Counted from the first letter of the stretch, positions 1 to 9,167 are shown. The stretch is DNA of 63,724 nucleotides from UBA3210 sp963623095 (GCA_963623095.1 CAVFKD010000004.1:1-63724); one strand, 5' to 3'. Numbers and translations are program-made. The notes: generated by a model not told the origin, from the sequence alone.

Positions 1-64
1 ATAATATAAAAATTTATTATTATATAATAAATACGACATGAAATCGTGTAGAAAGAGGGTAACT

Positions 65-931
65 ATGAGTGATTTTGAAACTGAATTACAAAATAGAGCC
101 AAGAAGAAAAGAAAAGTATTTTTTACTAAACTTTCTGTTATTGGTGTTATCGCTGTTTTAATTGTGGTCTATTTTGTTACACCTATTTCTAAAGTTAGCA
201 ATTCGACTATCGATGGCATGATCTATTTAACTATCGATGATTATTTACAAATTTCTGGTATATCAAAATCAAATTCTCTTTATTTGATTTCTAAAGATAA
301 TATTGAAAATTCATTAAAAGAATATCCTTTGATTGATGAATCAACAGTATCTGTTAGTATATCTCCTTTAGGATTAAATATATTCGCTCAAGAAATTTCT
401 CCAATGTTTAAATATCAAGATGAATATTATTTAACTAATGGAAATAAAGTCGATGATACTTTAAAAAATTCTGGTGATGAATTTATTAAAAATTATATGT
501 CAACTTATCTACCTTTATCTTTAAAATTAGTAACTAAACCTCTTGAAGGTAAATTTAATAAAACAAGATATGTTCATCTATGCAATTTAATTTTAAATTT
601 AAGAAAGAGTAAAAATGATTATCAAGTTGCATATGTTGGTTATGATGAAGCAAATTATTATTACGATTTCTATTATAAGATTGATGATAATAATTTATTA
701 AAAGTTAGCTTTGATGCTTTAAATAGTATTTCAATCGCTTCAAAAATTATCAATCAAGCATCATTGGATGTTTATATGCAAAAAGATTTCAATGGTAATT
801 ATTTATATGACGATAGCAAAATAGTTTCTTATCAAGAAACATTGGATAATAAAACTTATACCATCAAAGGTATTAAAGTAATTTATGATAGTACGAAGTT
901 AAATTATTCCGTATTACCAAACAACAAATAG
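65..931 (+). CDS. ftsQ: Cell-division protein FtsQ/DivIB
   Basis: This is a 288-residue bitopic membrane protein of the FtsQ/DivIB family, which links early and late divisome proteins through an extracytoplasmic POTRA domain. The sequence shows a short basic cytoplasmic head, one membrane helix at about residues 18-39, a POTRA-like segment at about 42-110 and a beta-rich tail. An upstream in-frame ATG at 38 exists, but the ATG at 65 has a ribosome binding site (GAGGG) at the right distance and gives the normal short N-terminus. It sits 9 bases before ftsA, so it is the first visible gene of a ftsQ-ftsA-ftsZ operon. The match is by architecture and position; FtsQ sequences diverge strongly. 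Confidence 0.8.
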   Translation: MSDFETELQNRAKKKRKVFFTKLSVIGVIAVLIVVYFVTPISKVSNSTIDGMIYLTIDDYLQISGISKSNSLYLISKDNIENSLKEYPLIDESTVSVSISPLGLNIFAQEISPMFKYQDEYYLTNGNKVDDTLKNSGDEFIKNYMSTYLPLSLKLVTKPLEGKFNKTRYVHLCNLILNLRKSKNDYQVAYVGYDEANYYYDFYYKIDDNNLLKVSFDALNSISIASKIINQASLDVYMQKDFNGNYLYDDSKIVSYQETLDNKTYTIKGIKVIYDSTKLNYSVLPNNK

Positions 932-940
932 GAGGGTTCT

Positions 941-2161
941 ATGAGCAACGAAAATAAAAGATATGCTGCATTAGAGATTACATCAAAATGCGTAAGACTC
1001 GTATATGGCTTTGTACAAGATGAAAAAGTTTATGTTCTTCATGCTTTAGAATCATCTTGTAATGGTTTAGAAAAAGGCATGGTAATTGAATCAGATGCCT
1101 TAATCGCAGCGATTAAAGGTGTTGTTTCTTCAGCGAGTGAAACTCTCGGAGGAATTAAAATTAAAGAAGTTGTTTTAGCGATTCCTTCTATCTCATTGGA
1201 TTGGAAGTTAGAAAATGCTTCAACCAATACCATTGATCCATTAGGTAAAATTGGTCAAATGGATATTAATAACTGTATTTCACAACTTAAAAAGGTTAAA
1301 TTCCAAGAAGGCTATAAAGTATATGATGTTATTCCTTACCAATATGTTTTAGATAACAAAGAGATGTATGCTGAATCTCCTTTAGGTAAGATGGCACAAA
1401 ACTTAACAATGTATGCGACTATATATGCACTTAATGAAGCATATGTTGAAAAATTTGTTAAAGTAGTTGAACAAACTGGTTTAAAAGTTAAACAAGTAAC
1501 AACTGCGCCACTTGTAACAAGTATTTATTTAGAAAATGTTGATGATATTCAATCTTTATCTCCAACTTATTATTTACTTAACATCGGTGGAGATATAACT
1601 ACATTTACTAAAATTGAGAAAAAATCAATCATTACTAAAAATCAATGTATTGGATTTGGTAGCGATAAGATTTCTCAATATATGTCTGAAAAACTTAACA
1701 TAACTTTTAAAGAAGCAACAATGTTAAAAGAAAAATATGGTATGGATAATGAACCTGGTTTCAAAGTCTATGTCTATAAAAATATAACATTTAAAGATAT
1801 CGATTTAGCAATTAAAGAATGCTTAAAACTTTTAGTCGAAAAAATAAAACAAGTTATTACCGATTGGAAAGAATCCGATAATAAGTTTATTCCAATTGTC
1901 TTAACTGGTGGAGGAAGTAGATTAAACGGTTTAAAACAAATGCTTGAAAGTGAATTAGGTGGAAATATTATTTCTTATGTTCCTTATTCATTTGGAGCGA
2001 GAAATCAATCTTATCAAGTATGTTTAGGTTTAATTAAATACGCTGATCGTTATGTCACATTTGATGGAGATGATTCATTTACAAATACAATTATCTCAAG
2101 AGTTTCTGATTCATCAAGCTCTAAGAAATCAGAAAGATACGACGCTCAAGAAGAGCTTTAG
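941..2161 (+). CDS. ftsA: Cell-division protein FtsA (actin-like)
   Basis: FtsA is the actin-fold ATPase that recruits FtsZ to the membrane and signals to the divisome. The 406-residue product has the N-terminal actin subdomain, the SHS2-type region replacing subdomain 1B, the phosphate-2 motif LNIGGDITTF near residue 216 and the adenosine-side motif LTGGGSRLNGL near 325. An AGGAGGG ribosome binding site precedes the ATG, and ftsZ follows after 9 bases. The C-terminus is a Ser, Asp, Lys and Glu-rich tail ending QEEL. I do not see the amphipathic membrane-targeting helix that normally closes FtsA. Family assignment is firm because of the motifs and the ftsZ neighbour. Confidence 0.95.
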   Translation: MSNENKRYAALEITSKCVRLVYGFVQDEKVYVLHALESSCNGLEKGMVIESDALIAAIKGVVSSASETLGGIKIKEVVLAIPSISLDWKLENASTNTIDPLGKIGQMDINNCISQLKKVKFQEGYKVYDVIPYQYVLDNKEMYAESPLGKMAQNLTMYATIYALNEAYVEKFVKVVEQTGLKVKQVTTAPLVTSIYLENVDDIQSLSPTYYLLNIGGDITTFTKIEKKSIITKNQCIGFGSDKISQYMSEKLNITFKEATMLKEKYGMDNEPGFKVYVYKNITFKDIDLAIKECLKLLVEKIKQVITDWKESDNKFIPIVLTGGGSRLNGLKQMLESELGGNIISYVPYSFGARNQSYQVCLGLIKYADRYVTFDGDDSFTNTIISRVSDSSSSKKSERYDAQEEL

Positions 2162-2170
2162 GAGGAAACA

Positions 2171-3289
2171 ATGGAAGAATTTAATTTTGATGCATTTGAA
2201 AGTTATGCAAAAATTGTTGTAATTGGTGTTGGTGGCGGAGGATCAAACGCAGTCAACCAAATGATTAAAGATGATATTAAATCTTGTGAATTCTGGGTTG
2301 TTAATACTGATGCACAAGCTTTATCTACTTCTCAAGCTGAACATAAATATGTTTTAGGTAAAGATTATACTAAAGGTTTAGGAGCAGGTGGAAATCCAGA
2401 TATTGGCGCGGAAGCTGCAAACCAATCTATTCAAGATATTAAAGAAATTGTCCAAGGGGCAAATATGGTCTTTATCGCTGCAGGTATGGGTGGAGGTACC
2501 GGTACAGGTGCTGCACCAATTGTTGCAAAAGCCGCTAAAGAAGCAGGTGCTTTAACTATCGCAATTGTTACTAGACCATTTGGTTTTGAAGGCAACAATA
2601 GAAAAGTAAAAGCAGTTGAAGGATTAAATAAATTAAAAGAAGTTGTTGATTCTATTATCGTTGTATCAAATGATAAATTAATGATGATGAATGGCAATAG
2701 ATCAATCGCAGATGCATTCGCAGAATCAGATCATGTTTTATCTCAATCTGTAAGAACAATTGTTGATTTAATCTCATTACCTGGTTTAATTAATCTTGAC
2801 TTTAACGATGTTAAAAGTACATTAGAAGGTAAAGGTTTAGCTTTAATTGGTTTTGGCACTGGTAGCGGACCAAATAAAGCAATCGATGCTGCAACTAACG
2901 CAATTGCTTCTCCATTATTAGAAGCAAGTATTAAAGGCGCTCATTCAATGATTATTTCTATCACTGGTGGTAATGGAGTAAGCCTTGATGAAACTCAAGA
3001 AGCAGTTTGCTATATTACAGAAGCTGCAGGAGCGAATGTTAATATTATTTTTGGTGTTCAACAAAATCCAGAACTCAATGATAATATGTTAGTTTCTGTT
3101 ATCGCTACTGAATTTGATGAAGATTATGTTCCAAGTGATCCTACTCCATATGTAAGACCAACTAGAACACCAGTTGTTGAAGAAAAGAAGGAAGAAGAAA
3201 CTAGTGTTCCTCAAGATACTAATTCTATTTTACCTGACTTCTTCCAAGACATTGATTTTTCTTCAAAGGATGATTCAGAAAATAAATAA
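2171..3289 (+). CDS. ftsZ: Cell-division GTPase FtsZ
   Basis: FtsZ is the tubulin homologue that polymerises into the cytokinetic ring. The 372-residue protein has the N-terminal nucleotide-binding glycine run (GVGGGGSNAV, about residues 19-28), the tubulin signature GGGTGTGAAP at 107-116 and a T7 synergy loop NLDFNDV near 208. An acidic linker follows. The C-terminal peptide ILPDFFQDIDF probably contacts FtsA, but it is acidic and lacks the usual basic end. The ribosome binding site is AGGAGG. A hairpin terminator follows directly, so expression of the next genes may be reduced. Confidence 0.98.
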   Translation: MEEFNFDAFESYAKIVVIGVGGGGSNAVNQMIKDDIKSCEFWVVNTDAQALSTSQAEHKYVLGKDYTKGLGAGGNPDIGAEAANQSIQDIKEIVQGANMVFIAAGMGGGTGTGAAPIVAKAAKEAGALTIAIVTRPFGFEGNNRKVKAVEGLNKLKEVVDSIIVVSNDKLMMMNGNRSIADAFAESDHVLSQSVRTIVDLISLPGLINLDFNDVKSTLEGKGLALIGFGTGSGPNKAIDAATNAIASPLLEASIKGAHSMIISITGGNGVSLDETQEAVCYITEAAGANVNIIFGVQQNPELNDNMLVSVIATEFDEDYVPSDPTPYVRPTRTPVVEEKKEEETSVPQDTNSILPDFFQDIDFSSKDDSENK

Positions 3290-3314
3290 TGCGTTCATCG
3301 CATTATTTTAATTT
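3285..3314 (+). terminator. Hairpin terminator after ftsZ
   Basis: A 9-bp perfect stem AATAATGCG / CGCATTATT with a 5-base loop is followed by TTAATTTATTT. It starts inside the ftsZ stop region. The T-run is interrupted, so it may only attenuate transcription into the gene at 3331. Confidence 0.65.
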
Positions 3315-3330
3315 ATTTAGGAGGTAGTAG

Positions 3331-4458
3331 ATGGGATATTTGCATTCATACATTTCAAACATTGGACAAAAGTCTTTAAAAGAAATACCTTTTACTGAGG
3401 TAGATGGTTTAATTTTGTCTATGGTTTCTTTAATCGATGTTAAAAATGCGATTCCTGATACTTCCAAGACTTCTAAAAGAAGTTTCCATAAAGTAATGGA
3501 TAACCAATATAAATTTCATAAAAAGAAACAATTTGGTTTTATTTTAAATAAAAGAATTTCTGATATGGTATTTGAAGCTAGTGCATGCCATAGATTAAAA
3601 CATTTAAAAATGTATAACGCGGAAGTTACAATCGATGAAGAAAAAGTTACTCAATCAACCTTCTTTATGTGCGATTTAAATGAAAATACAACAATCGTTG
3701 TCTTTGGTTCAACCGATGATACTATTGTCGGATGGAGAGAAGATTTTGATATGATGTATAAATCAGATGTTCCTTGTTTAGATAATGCAGTTTCTTATGT
3801 TAATAAATATTGTAACGAAGAAAAAGAATATATCTTTGTAGGCCATTCTAAAGGTGGACTTGAATCTTTATATGCCGCGGCATTTTGTAATGAAGAAATA
3901 TTTAACAAAATAAAATGTGCTTATTCTTTTGATGGACCTGGATATAGTATTAAAACATTATTAAAAGTTCCAACAAATAGAAAAAGTAAAATGTTATTAT
4001 ATGTTCCTTCTGAAGGTGTTGTTGGAAGATTCTTTTATGAGATGGTACCACCTACTATTATTCATTCTAGAACATGTGGTTTACAAACTCATGATCCATT
4101 AACTTGGCAAATTGATAAAACCAATTTTAAAAGAGATGATTCTTTTTCAAAAGGCAGTGATGAAATAAATAAGCAAATCGATGAGATTATGTTTGATTAC
4201 GATACTAAATATAAAAAGAGATTTGTTGAAAGTTTATTTAATGTTTTATACGCAGGAAATTCAAAATCTTTAACTGATGCAGGCTTACATCCTCATCGCG
4301 GATTAAAAGTATTTCTTGGATTAAAACAAAAAGATAGAAAATTGATTTTTAAATTATTCAATCAATTATTCACAAATAAAATTGTAAAAAAAGAATTGGT
4401 ATTAGGCTTTTTAGATCCATTTAATATCAGTGGAACAAAATTAATAGATAGGAAGTGA
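3331..4458 (+). CDS. Mbeg1-like (DUF2974-type) alpha/beta-hydrolase
   Basis: This 375-residue cytoplasmic protein resembles the Mbeg1-like (DUF2974) alpha/beta-hydrolases, a poorly characterised lipase/esterase-like group. The visible nucleophile elbow is FVGHSKGGLES near residue 168, with Ser in the G-x-S-x-G context. It is preceded by a strand and GSTDDTIVGWREDF, which matches the oxyanion-side block of the family. No signal peptide or membrane helix is apparent. It follows ftsZ after a hairpin and lies 4 bases before the next membrane-protein gene, so these two form an operon. It ends in TGA, the only UGA stop I found here. The substrate is unknown; family assignment is by motif. Confidence 0.65.
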   Translation: MGYLHSYISNIGQKSLKEIPFTEVDGLILSMVSLIDVKNAIPDTSKTSKRSFHKVMDNQYKFHKKKQFGFILNKRISDMVFEASACHRLKHLKMYNAEVTIDEEKVTQSTFFMCDLNENTTIVVFGSTDDTIVGWREDFDMMYKSDVPCLDNAVSYVNKYCNEEKEYIFVGHSKGGLESLYAAAFCNEEIFNKIKCAYSFDGPGYSIKTLLKVPTNRKSKMLLYVPSEGVVGRFFYEMVPPTIIHSRTCGLQTHDPLTWQIDKTNFKRDDSFSKGSDEINKQIDEIMFDYDTKYKKRFVESLFNVLYAGNSKSLTDAGLHPHRGLKVFLGLKQKDRKLIFKLFNQLFTNKIVKKELVLGFLDPFNISGTKLIDRK

Positions 4459-4462
4459 GATA

Positions 4463-4993
4463 ATGAGAAGAAATAATAAAGATGATTTAGACTTTGACTT
4501 TGAATTACCTTTAAAAGAACAACAAGAGGAAGAAACAAAAACCATTTATCAAAAAACACAAAATGGTGATCATTTAGTTATTGGAGATTCTTCTTTGGAT
4601 TTAAGTGATGATTGCTTAATTATTAGACGTATTTCTAATGGTAATAAAGAAAAAATCTTAATTGATTTATTAGAAGTTAAGGCAACTCAAACAAAGATGG
4701 TTTCTCATCCTGTGTTCTTATTTTTAGGAATATTCTTCTTAATATGTTCAATTGGAGGATTTATTCCAACTTTATTCTATTATCCTGTTGTAGCTTATAT
4801 TATTCTAGGAGTAGGTATATTACTTTTTATTATCTTTTTAGGATTATTTATCTCATTAAGAAATATGACCTTAGTTATTAAATACGGTAATAAAGATCGT
4901 AATGTTAGAATATCTAAAGATACTAAATCATTTAAGAAACTCAATGATTTCTTAGATGAATTATATGCAAAAAAACATCGTTTAATAAAATAA
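4463..4993 (+). CDS. Hypothetical two-helix membrane protein
   Basis: I do not recognise this 176-residue protein. It has an acidic N-terminal region (residues 1-30), a beta-rich segment (about 35-75), two hydrophobic helices (about 83-104 and 108-132), then a short basic beta/alpha tail. The soluble parts flanking a helical hairpin are reminiscent of PH-like domains interrupted by two membrane spans, but that is a fold guess. It starts 4 bases after the hydrolase gene with AGGAAG upstream, so the two are probably co-translated. Confidence 0.6.
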   Translation: MRRNNKDDLDFDFELPLKEQQEEETKTIYQKTQNGDHLVIGDSSLDLSDDCLIIRRISNGNKEKILIDLLEVKATQTKMVSHPVFLFLGIFFLICSIGGFIPTLFYYPVVAYIILGVGILLFIIFLGLFISLRNMTLVIKYGNKDRNVRISKDTKSFKKLNDFLDELYAKKHRLIK

Positions 4994-5007
4994 TAAGTGT
5001 TTTAATC

Positions 5008-5029
5008 TAATTTATTTTAAAATAAATTA
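5008..5029. repeat. 22-bp perfect AT palindrome before pheS
   Basis: TAATTTATTTT is followed directly by its exact complement AAAATAAATTA. It lies about 60 bases upstream of the pheS start. It could be an operator or just a product of the AT-rich composition. No T-box is present here. Confidence 0.5.
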
Positions 5030-5088
5030 AAATTAGAGTATGATTATAAAGAATGAAAAATTAAAATCTAATGATTTTAGGAGGCTAT

Positions 5089-6120
5089 ATGTTTGACAAA
5101 TTAAAAAAGATACATGAAAATGCATTAAAAGAAATTAGTGAAATTAATAATATCGAATTATTAACTAATATTAGAAATAATTATTTATCAAAAAAGAGTG
5201 AATTAATGCAAATGATGTCTATGATGAAAGACTTAAAAGGCGAAGAAAAAGCTAAATTTGGTCAAGAAATCAATTCTATTAAACAAGACATCACAAATCG
5301 TATTGAAGCAAAAAAAGAAGAAATCAATGCTGAATTATTAAAGAAAAAATTAGAAAGTGAAGTTATCGATTATACGTTACCTTCTATTTCCTATTCAAAA
5401 GGTAGTAAACATCCTTTCCAAATTATTATTGATGATGTTTCTAATATCTTTATCGGTATGGGTTATTCAATTGTTGAAGGTACAGAAGTTGAATTAGATC
5501 ATTTCAATTTTGAATTATTAAATGTTCCAAAGGATCATCCTGCAAGAGATATGCAAGATTCTTTCTATATCGATGAAAATCATTTAATGAGAAGCCAAAC
5601 TTCTCCAGTTCAAGCACATGTTATGTTATCTAAAAACGGTGTAGGACCAATTAAGATTATTTCTCCAGGTAAAGTTTATCGTAGAGATGATGATGCGACT
5701 CACTCACATCAATTTGGTCAAATTGAAGGATTAGTTATTGATAAAAATGTCAATATGGGTAATTTACTTTCTACTTTAGAATTATTCGCAAAATCAATGT
5801 TTGGTGAAAAGCGTGAAGTTAGAATGAGATCTTCTTATTTCCCATTTACTGAACCTTCCGTTGAAGCAGATATTTCTTGCTTTGAATGCGGAGGAAAAGG
5901 CTGTAAATTATGTAAAGGTACTGGCTGGATTGAAATCCTTGGCGCAGGTATGGTTCACCCACATGTTTTAGAAATGTGTGGATTTGATACAAAAGTTTAT
6001 CAAGGCTTTGCTTTTGGTATCGGTATTGAAAGAGTTGCAATGTTAAAATATGGCATTGATGATATTAGAAAATTCTATACAAATGATAAGAGATTCTTAT
6101 CACAATTTAAGAAAGATTAA
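5089..6120 (+). CDS. pheS: Phenylalanyl-tRNA synthetase alpha subunit
   Basis: PheS is the catalytic subunit of the alpha2-beta2 class II enzyme that charges tRNA-Phe in the cytoplasm. The 343-residue product has the N-terminal coiled-coil arm, the class II core with the HPARDMQD block and RSQTSPVQ, and motif 3 GIGIERVAMLKYG near the end. The cysteine-rich loop CFECGGKGCKLCKGTGW is the form usual in Bacilli. An ATG at 5071 is in frame, but the AGGAGG at 5079-5084 and the ATG at 5089 mark the real start. pheT follows after 14 bases. Confidence 0.97.
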   Translation: MFDKLKKIHENALKEISEINNIELLTNIRNNYLSKKSELMQMMSMMKDLKGEEKAKFGQEINSIKQDITNRIEAKKEEINAELLKKKLESEVIDYTLPSISYSKGSKHPFQIIIDDVSNIFIGMGYSIVEGTEVELDHFNFELLNVPKDHPARDMQDSFYIDENHLMRSQTSPVQAHVMLSKNGVGPIKIISPGKVYRRDDDATHSHQFGQIEGLVIDKNVNMGNLLSTLELFAKSMFGEKREVRMRSSYFPFTEPSVEADISCFECGGKGCKLCKGTGWIEILGAGMVHPHVLEMCGFDTKVYQGFAFGIGIERVAMLKYGIDDIRKFYTNDKRFLSQFKKD

Positions 6121-6134
6121 GATGGAGGAAATTT

Positions 6135-8525
6135 ATGTTAGCAAGTTATAAATTATTATCAAAATTTGTTGATTTACATGATATTTCTCCAAAAGAAATT
6201 GAAGATAAATTAACTTTCTCAGGATTAGAAGTTGAAGAAGTTACTACTTTAGCTAGTGCTTCAAAGTTAGTTATTGGTCAAATTGTTGACTGTGTAGAAC
6301 ACCCAGATTCTTCTCATTTACACGTTTTAAAAGTTGATGAAGGAAGCAAATATGGAGTAGTTCAAATCGTTTGCGGCGCGCCTAATGTAAGAGTTGGATT
6401 AAAAGTTATTGTTGCATTAGAAGGTTGTGTATTACCTGCAAAAGATATCACAATTACTAAATCAACCATTAGAGGTGTTGAATCTAATGGTATGTGCTGC
6501 GCATTAAATGAATTAGGCGTTGATAAATTCTTCTTAACTGAAGCACAAATTAATGGTATTGAAGAATTACCTGAAGATGCACCAGTTGGTGAAGAAAACG
6601 TCTTAGAATATTTAGGATTAGATGATACAATCTTCAATATTAATGTTTTAGCAAATAGAAGTGATTGCTTAGCTATTTATTCTATCGCAAAAGAATTAGG
6701 TGCATTATTCCATCGTGAAGTTAATATTCCTGAACCTAAAAAATATGATGAATTTGATTCATCTTTAAAAGTGGATTCAGAAACTGTTGATTGTCCTCAA
6801 TTCTCCATTAAAGAAGTTTTAGATGTAACAACTAAAGAATCTCCAAAGTGGTTAAAATCATTCTTAATGGCTCAAGGAATTAGATCAATTAATAACATTG
6901 TTGATATTGGTAACTATGTTATGATTTTAACAGGTCAACCATTACACATGTATGATAAAGATAAATTAGAATCTAATAAATTTGTTGTTAAAAATAATGT
7001 TGAACAAGAAGTTATCGCACTTGATGGAAGTAAATATGCTTTAAAGAATAACGATTTAGTAGTTACAAATAATGATAAACCTGTTTGTATTGCAGGCATT
7101 ATGGGATTAGAAGAAGTCGCGGTTACTCCTGAAACAAAAAATATTGTTATTGAAGCAGCAAACTTCAAAGGTAGTTCAGTTAGAAAAACATCTAATCGTT
7201 TAGGTCTTTCTAGTGATTCAAGTGCAAGATTCACTAAAGGTATTAACCCTTATCAATATGAAAATGTCTTAAATCTCGCTGCAGAATTATTAGTTGAACT
7301 TGCATGTGCTAAAAAGGTATCTAAGAATGTTACTTACCAAACTATTGGTAAAAATGATACTCAAATTGAATGTTCAGTTTCTTATATCAATGGAAGACTT
7401 GGAACACATTTCAGCTTTGAAGAAATTAAAAATGTATTAGAAGCTTTAATGATTAAAGTTGTATCTAAAAATGATGATGAATTTGTTGCTTTCCCACCAG
7501 ATCATCGTATTGATTTAAAATGCAACGCAGATTTATCTGAAGAAGTAATTAGATATGTTGGATTTGATTGTATTAAATCTCAACTTCCTTTAATGGTTAC
7601 AACTACTGGTGGATTAACTTTAAACCAACAAAAACGTTTAAAAATTAGAAATTTATTAATCGATAATGGTTTAAATGAAATTTTAACATATAACTTAATT
7701 TCACCAAAAATGAATGAAGAATATGTATTATTAAATAAAGATGAACCATATGTAATTTTAAATCCAATGACTATCGATCATAGCGTTGTTAGACGTGGAT
7801 TAGTTGCAAGTATGATTGATACTATTTCTTATAATTTAGCTCATCAACAAAAGAATTTAGGATTCTTTGAAATCTCATCAATTGATACAAAATCTCAATC
7901 ATTTGAAGAATTAGTTGTTGGATTAAATGGCAATTTAAATTTAAGAGGTAGTTTTGAAACTAGACCTTATAATTTCTATGATATCCATGGTATTTTAGAA
8001 GCAATCTTAGCTTGTTTAGGTATTGATAAAAATAGATATAAAGAAGAAAGATTATTAGATTCTCCTTTCTATCATCCTGGTAGAACTACAAAGATTATCA
8101 TCGGTAAAGATGTAGTTGGAGTAGTAGGTCAAATCCATCCTAACTATTCAAAAGATATTAAAGAAACTTATATCTTAGATTTAAATTTAACTAAGTTATT
8201 AGAATTAAAAACATCTTCAACCAAGATGGCACAAGTTTCTAAATATCCAACAGTTAGCCGTGATTTAGCTTTAGTTGTTTCTAAAGATGTATTAGTTGAT
8301 TCTATGATTAGAACAATTAAGAAAAACGGTAAATCTATTGTTAGAGATGTTGAAGTATTCGATGTTTATGAAGGTGAATTCTTACCATCTAATATTAAAT
8401 CTGTCGCATTCAGCATTACTTATGGTAGTGATAATAAGACATTAGTTGATCAAGAAATTCAAGAAGCTGAAAATAGCATTTTAAATGCATTATTCAAAGA
8501 CTTTAAAGCGGAGTTAAGAAAGTAA
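6135..8525 (+). CDS. pheT: Phenylalanyl-tRNA synthetase beta subunit
   Basis: PheT carries tRNA-binding and editing functions of phenylalanyl-tRNA synthetase. The 796-residue protein shows the full domain order. An N-terminal EMAP/OB tRNA-binding domain spans about residues 40-155 and includes VCGAPNVR. The B3/4 editing domain covers about 205-380, including GNYVMILTGQPLHMYD. B5, the catalytic-like core and a C-terminal ferredoxin-fold anticodon-binding domain follow (about 700-796, KYPTVSRDLALV). The length is normal for Bacilli. It is coupled to pheS and followed one base later by yceD. Confidence 0.97.
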   Translation: MLASYKLLSKFVDLHDISPKEIEDKLTFSGLEVEEVTTLASASKLVIGQIVDCVEHPDSSHLHVLKVDEGSKYGVVQIVCGAPNVRVGLKVIVALEGCVLPAKDITITKSTIRGVESNGMCCALNELGVDKFFLTEAQINGIEELPEDAPVGEENVLEYLGLDDTIFNINVLANRSDCLAIYSIAKELGALFHREVNIPEPKKYDEFDSSLKVDSETVDCPQFSIKEVLDVTTKESPKWLKSFLMAQGIRSINNIVDIGNYVMILTGQPLHMYDKDKLESNKFVVKNNVEQEVIALDGSKYALKNNDLVVTNNDKPVCIAGIMGLEEVAVTPETKNIVIEAANFKGSSVRKTSNRLGLSSDSSARFTKGINPYQYENVLNLAAELLVELACAKKVSKNVTYQTIGKNDTQIECSVSYINGRLGTHFSFEEIKNVLEALMIKVVSKNDDEFVAFPPDHRIDLKCNADLSEEVIRYVGFDCIKSQLPLMVTTTGGLTLNQQKRLKIRNLLIDNGLNEILTYNLISPKMNEEYVLLNKDEPYVILNPMTIDHSVVRRGLVASMIDTISYNLAHQQKNLGFFEISSIDTKSQSFEELVVGLNGNLNLRGSFETRPYNFYDIHGILEAILACLGIDKNRYKEERLLDSPFYHPGRTTKIIIGKDVVGVVGQIHPNYSKDIKETYILDLNLTKLLELKTSSTKMAQVSKYPTVSRDLALVVSKDVLVDSMIRTIKKNGKSIVRDVEVFDVYEGEFLPSNIKSVAFSITYGSDNKTLVDQEIQEAENSILNALFKDFKAELRK

Positions 8526-8526
8526 T

Positions 8527-9042
8527 ATGTTAGTATTAAAAAAGAAAGATATTTATTCATTAAAAAACTTTACTTTAAATGAAGAAGTAAAAATCAACGA
8601 TGAAGATATTAAAAAATGTAAAGATATTATCAAAGTAAATGATGTAAATGTTGAAATTAATGTCAATTTAGTTTCTTCATTAGTTCTTGTTAATATTAAA
8701 TTAAATGCACATTTAGTTCTTGCATCAACTAGAACTTTAAAACCAGTAGATTTTGAAATCAATGATGAAGATAATTTAACTTTATCATTTGAAGATACTG
8801 ATTTTAATGAAGATGAAAGTGAAGACATTATTAAAGTCAATGAAGATCATTACGACTTATATGATGATGTTCTTTCAATCCTTATTTCCGCGATTCCTTT
8901 AAAAATAATTGGTAAAGATGATCCAGAAAAAATCGAAGGTGATCATTGGGAAGTTATTTCTGAAGACGAATACAATGAAAAGAAGAAAAACGATGTAAAT
9001 CCAGCATTTGCTGCCTTACAAGATTTTGATATCGATGATTAA
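8527..9042 (+). CDS. yceD: YceD/DUF177 family protein
   Basis: This 171-residue acidic protein matches YceD (DUF177), implicated in 23S rRNA accumulation in bacteria and plants. Supporting features are the mid-protein beta region, the block DDVLSILISAIPLKIIG, and the C-terminal ending NPAFAALQDFDIDD, which resembles the family's terminal NPxxAxLxxL motif. In most bacteria yceD directly precedes rpmF (ribosomal protein L32). Here it is fused into the pheST operon by a one-base gap and is followed by a terminator instead. The assignment rests on the C-terminal motif and size. Confidence 0.7.
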   Translation: MLVLKKKDIYSLKNFTLNEEVKINDEDIKKCKDIIKVNDVNVEINVNLVSSLVLVNIKLNAHLVLASTRTLKPVDFEINDEDNLTLSFEDTDFNEDESEDIIKVNEDHYDLYDDVLSILISAIPLKIIGKDDPEKIEGDHWEVISEDEYNEKKKNDVNPAFAALQDFDIDD

Positions 9043-9045
9043 TTT

Positions 9046-9068
9046 AAGCCGTGTTTACACGGCTTTTT
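9046..9068 (+). terminator. Rho-independent terminator of pheST-yceD
   Basis: The stem GCCGTG / CACGGC with a TTTA loop, extended by an A-T pair on each side, is followed by five Ts. It is a clean terminator directly after yceD. Confidence 0.85.
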
Positions 9069-9130
9069 AAATATTTATAATAAAATATTATTATAATTAT
9101 AAAAATTGTAGTAAAATGATTATGTATTGA

Positions 9131-9147
9131 TACCTAATAAATAGGTA
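9131..9147. promoter_or_regulatory. Inverted repeat in the apt leader
   Basis: TACCTA and TAGGTA form a perfect 6-bp inverted repeat with a 5-base spacer. It lies about 20 bases upstream of the apt start and its GAGGG ribosome binding site. It could be an operator for apt-rel or a small leader hairpin. I cannot assign a regulator. Confidence 0.35.
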
Positions 9148-9167
9148 ATAGAAACGAGGGATAATTT

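Noticed and set aside
4456..4476. UGA read as tryptophan
   Set aside because: All Trp residues in conserved motifs are TGG and no gene has an internal TGA; the single TGA is at a natural end.
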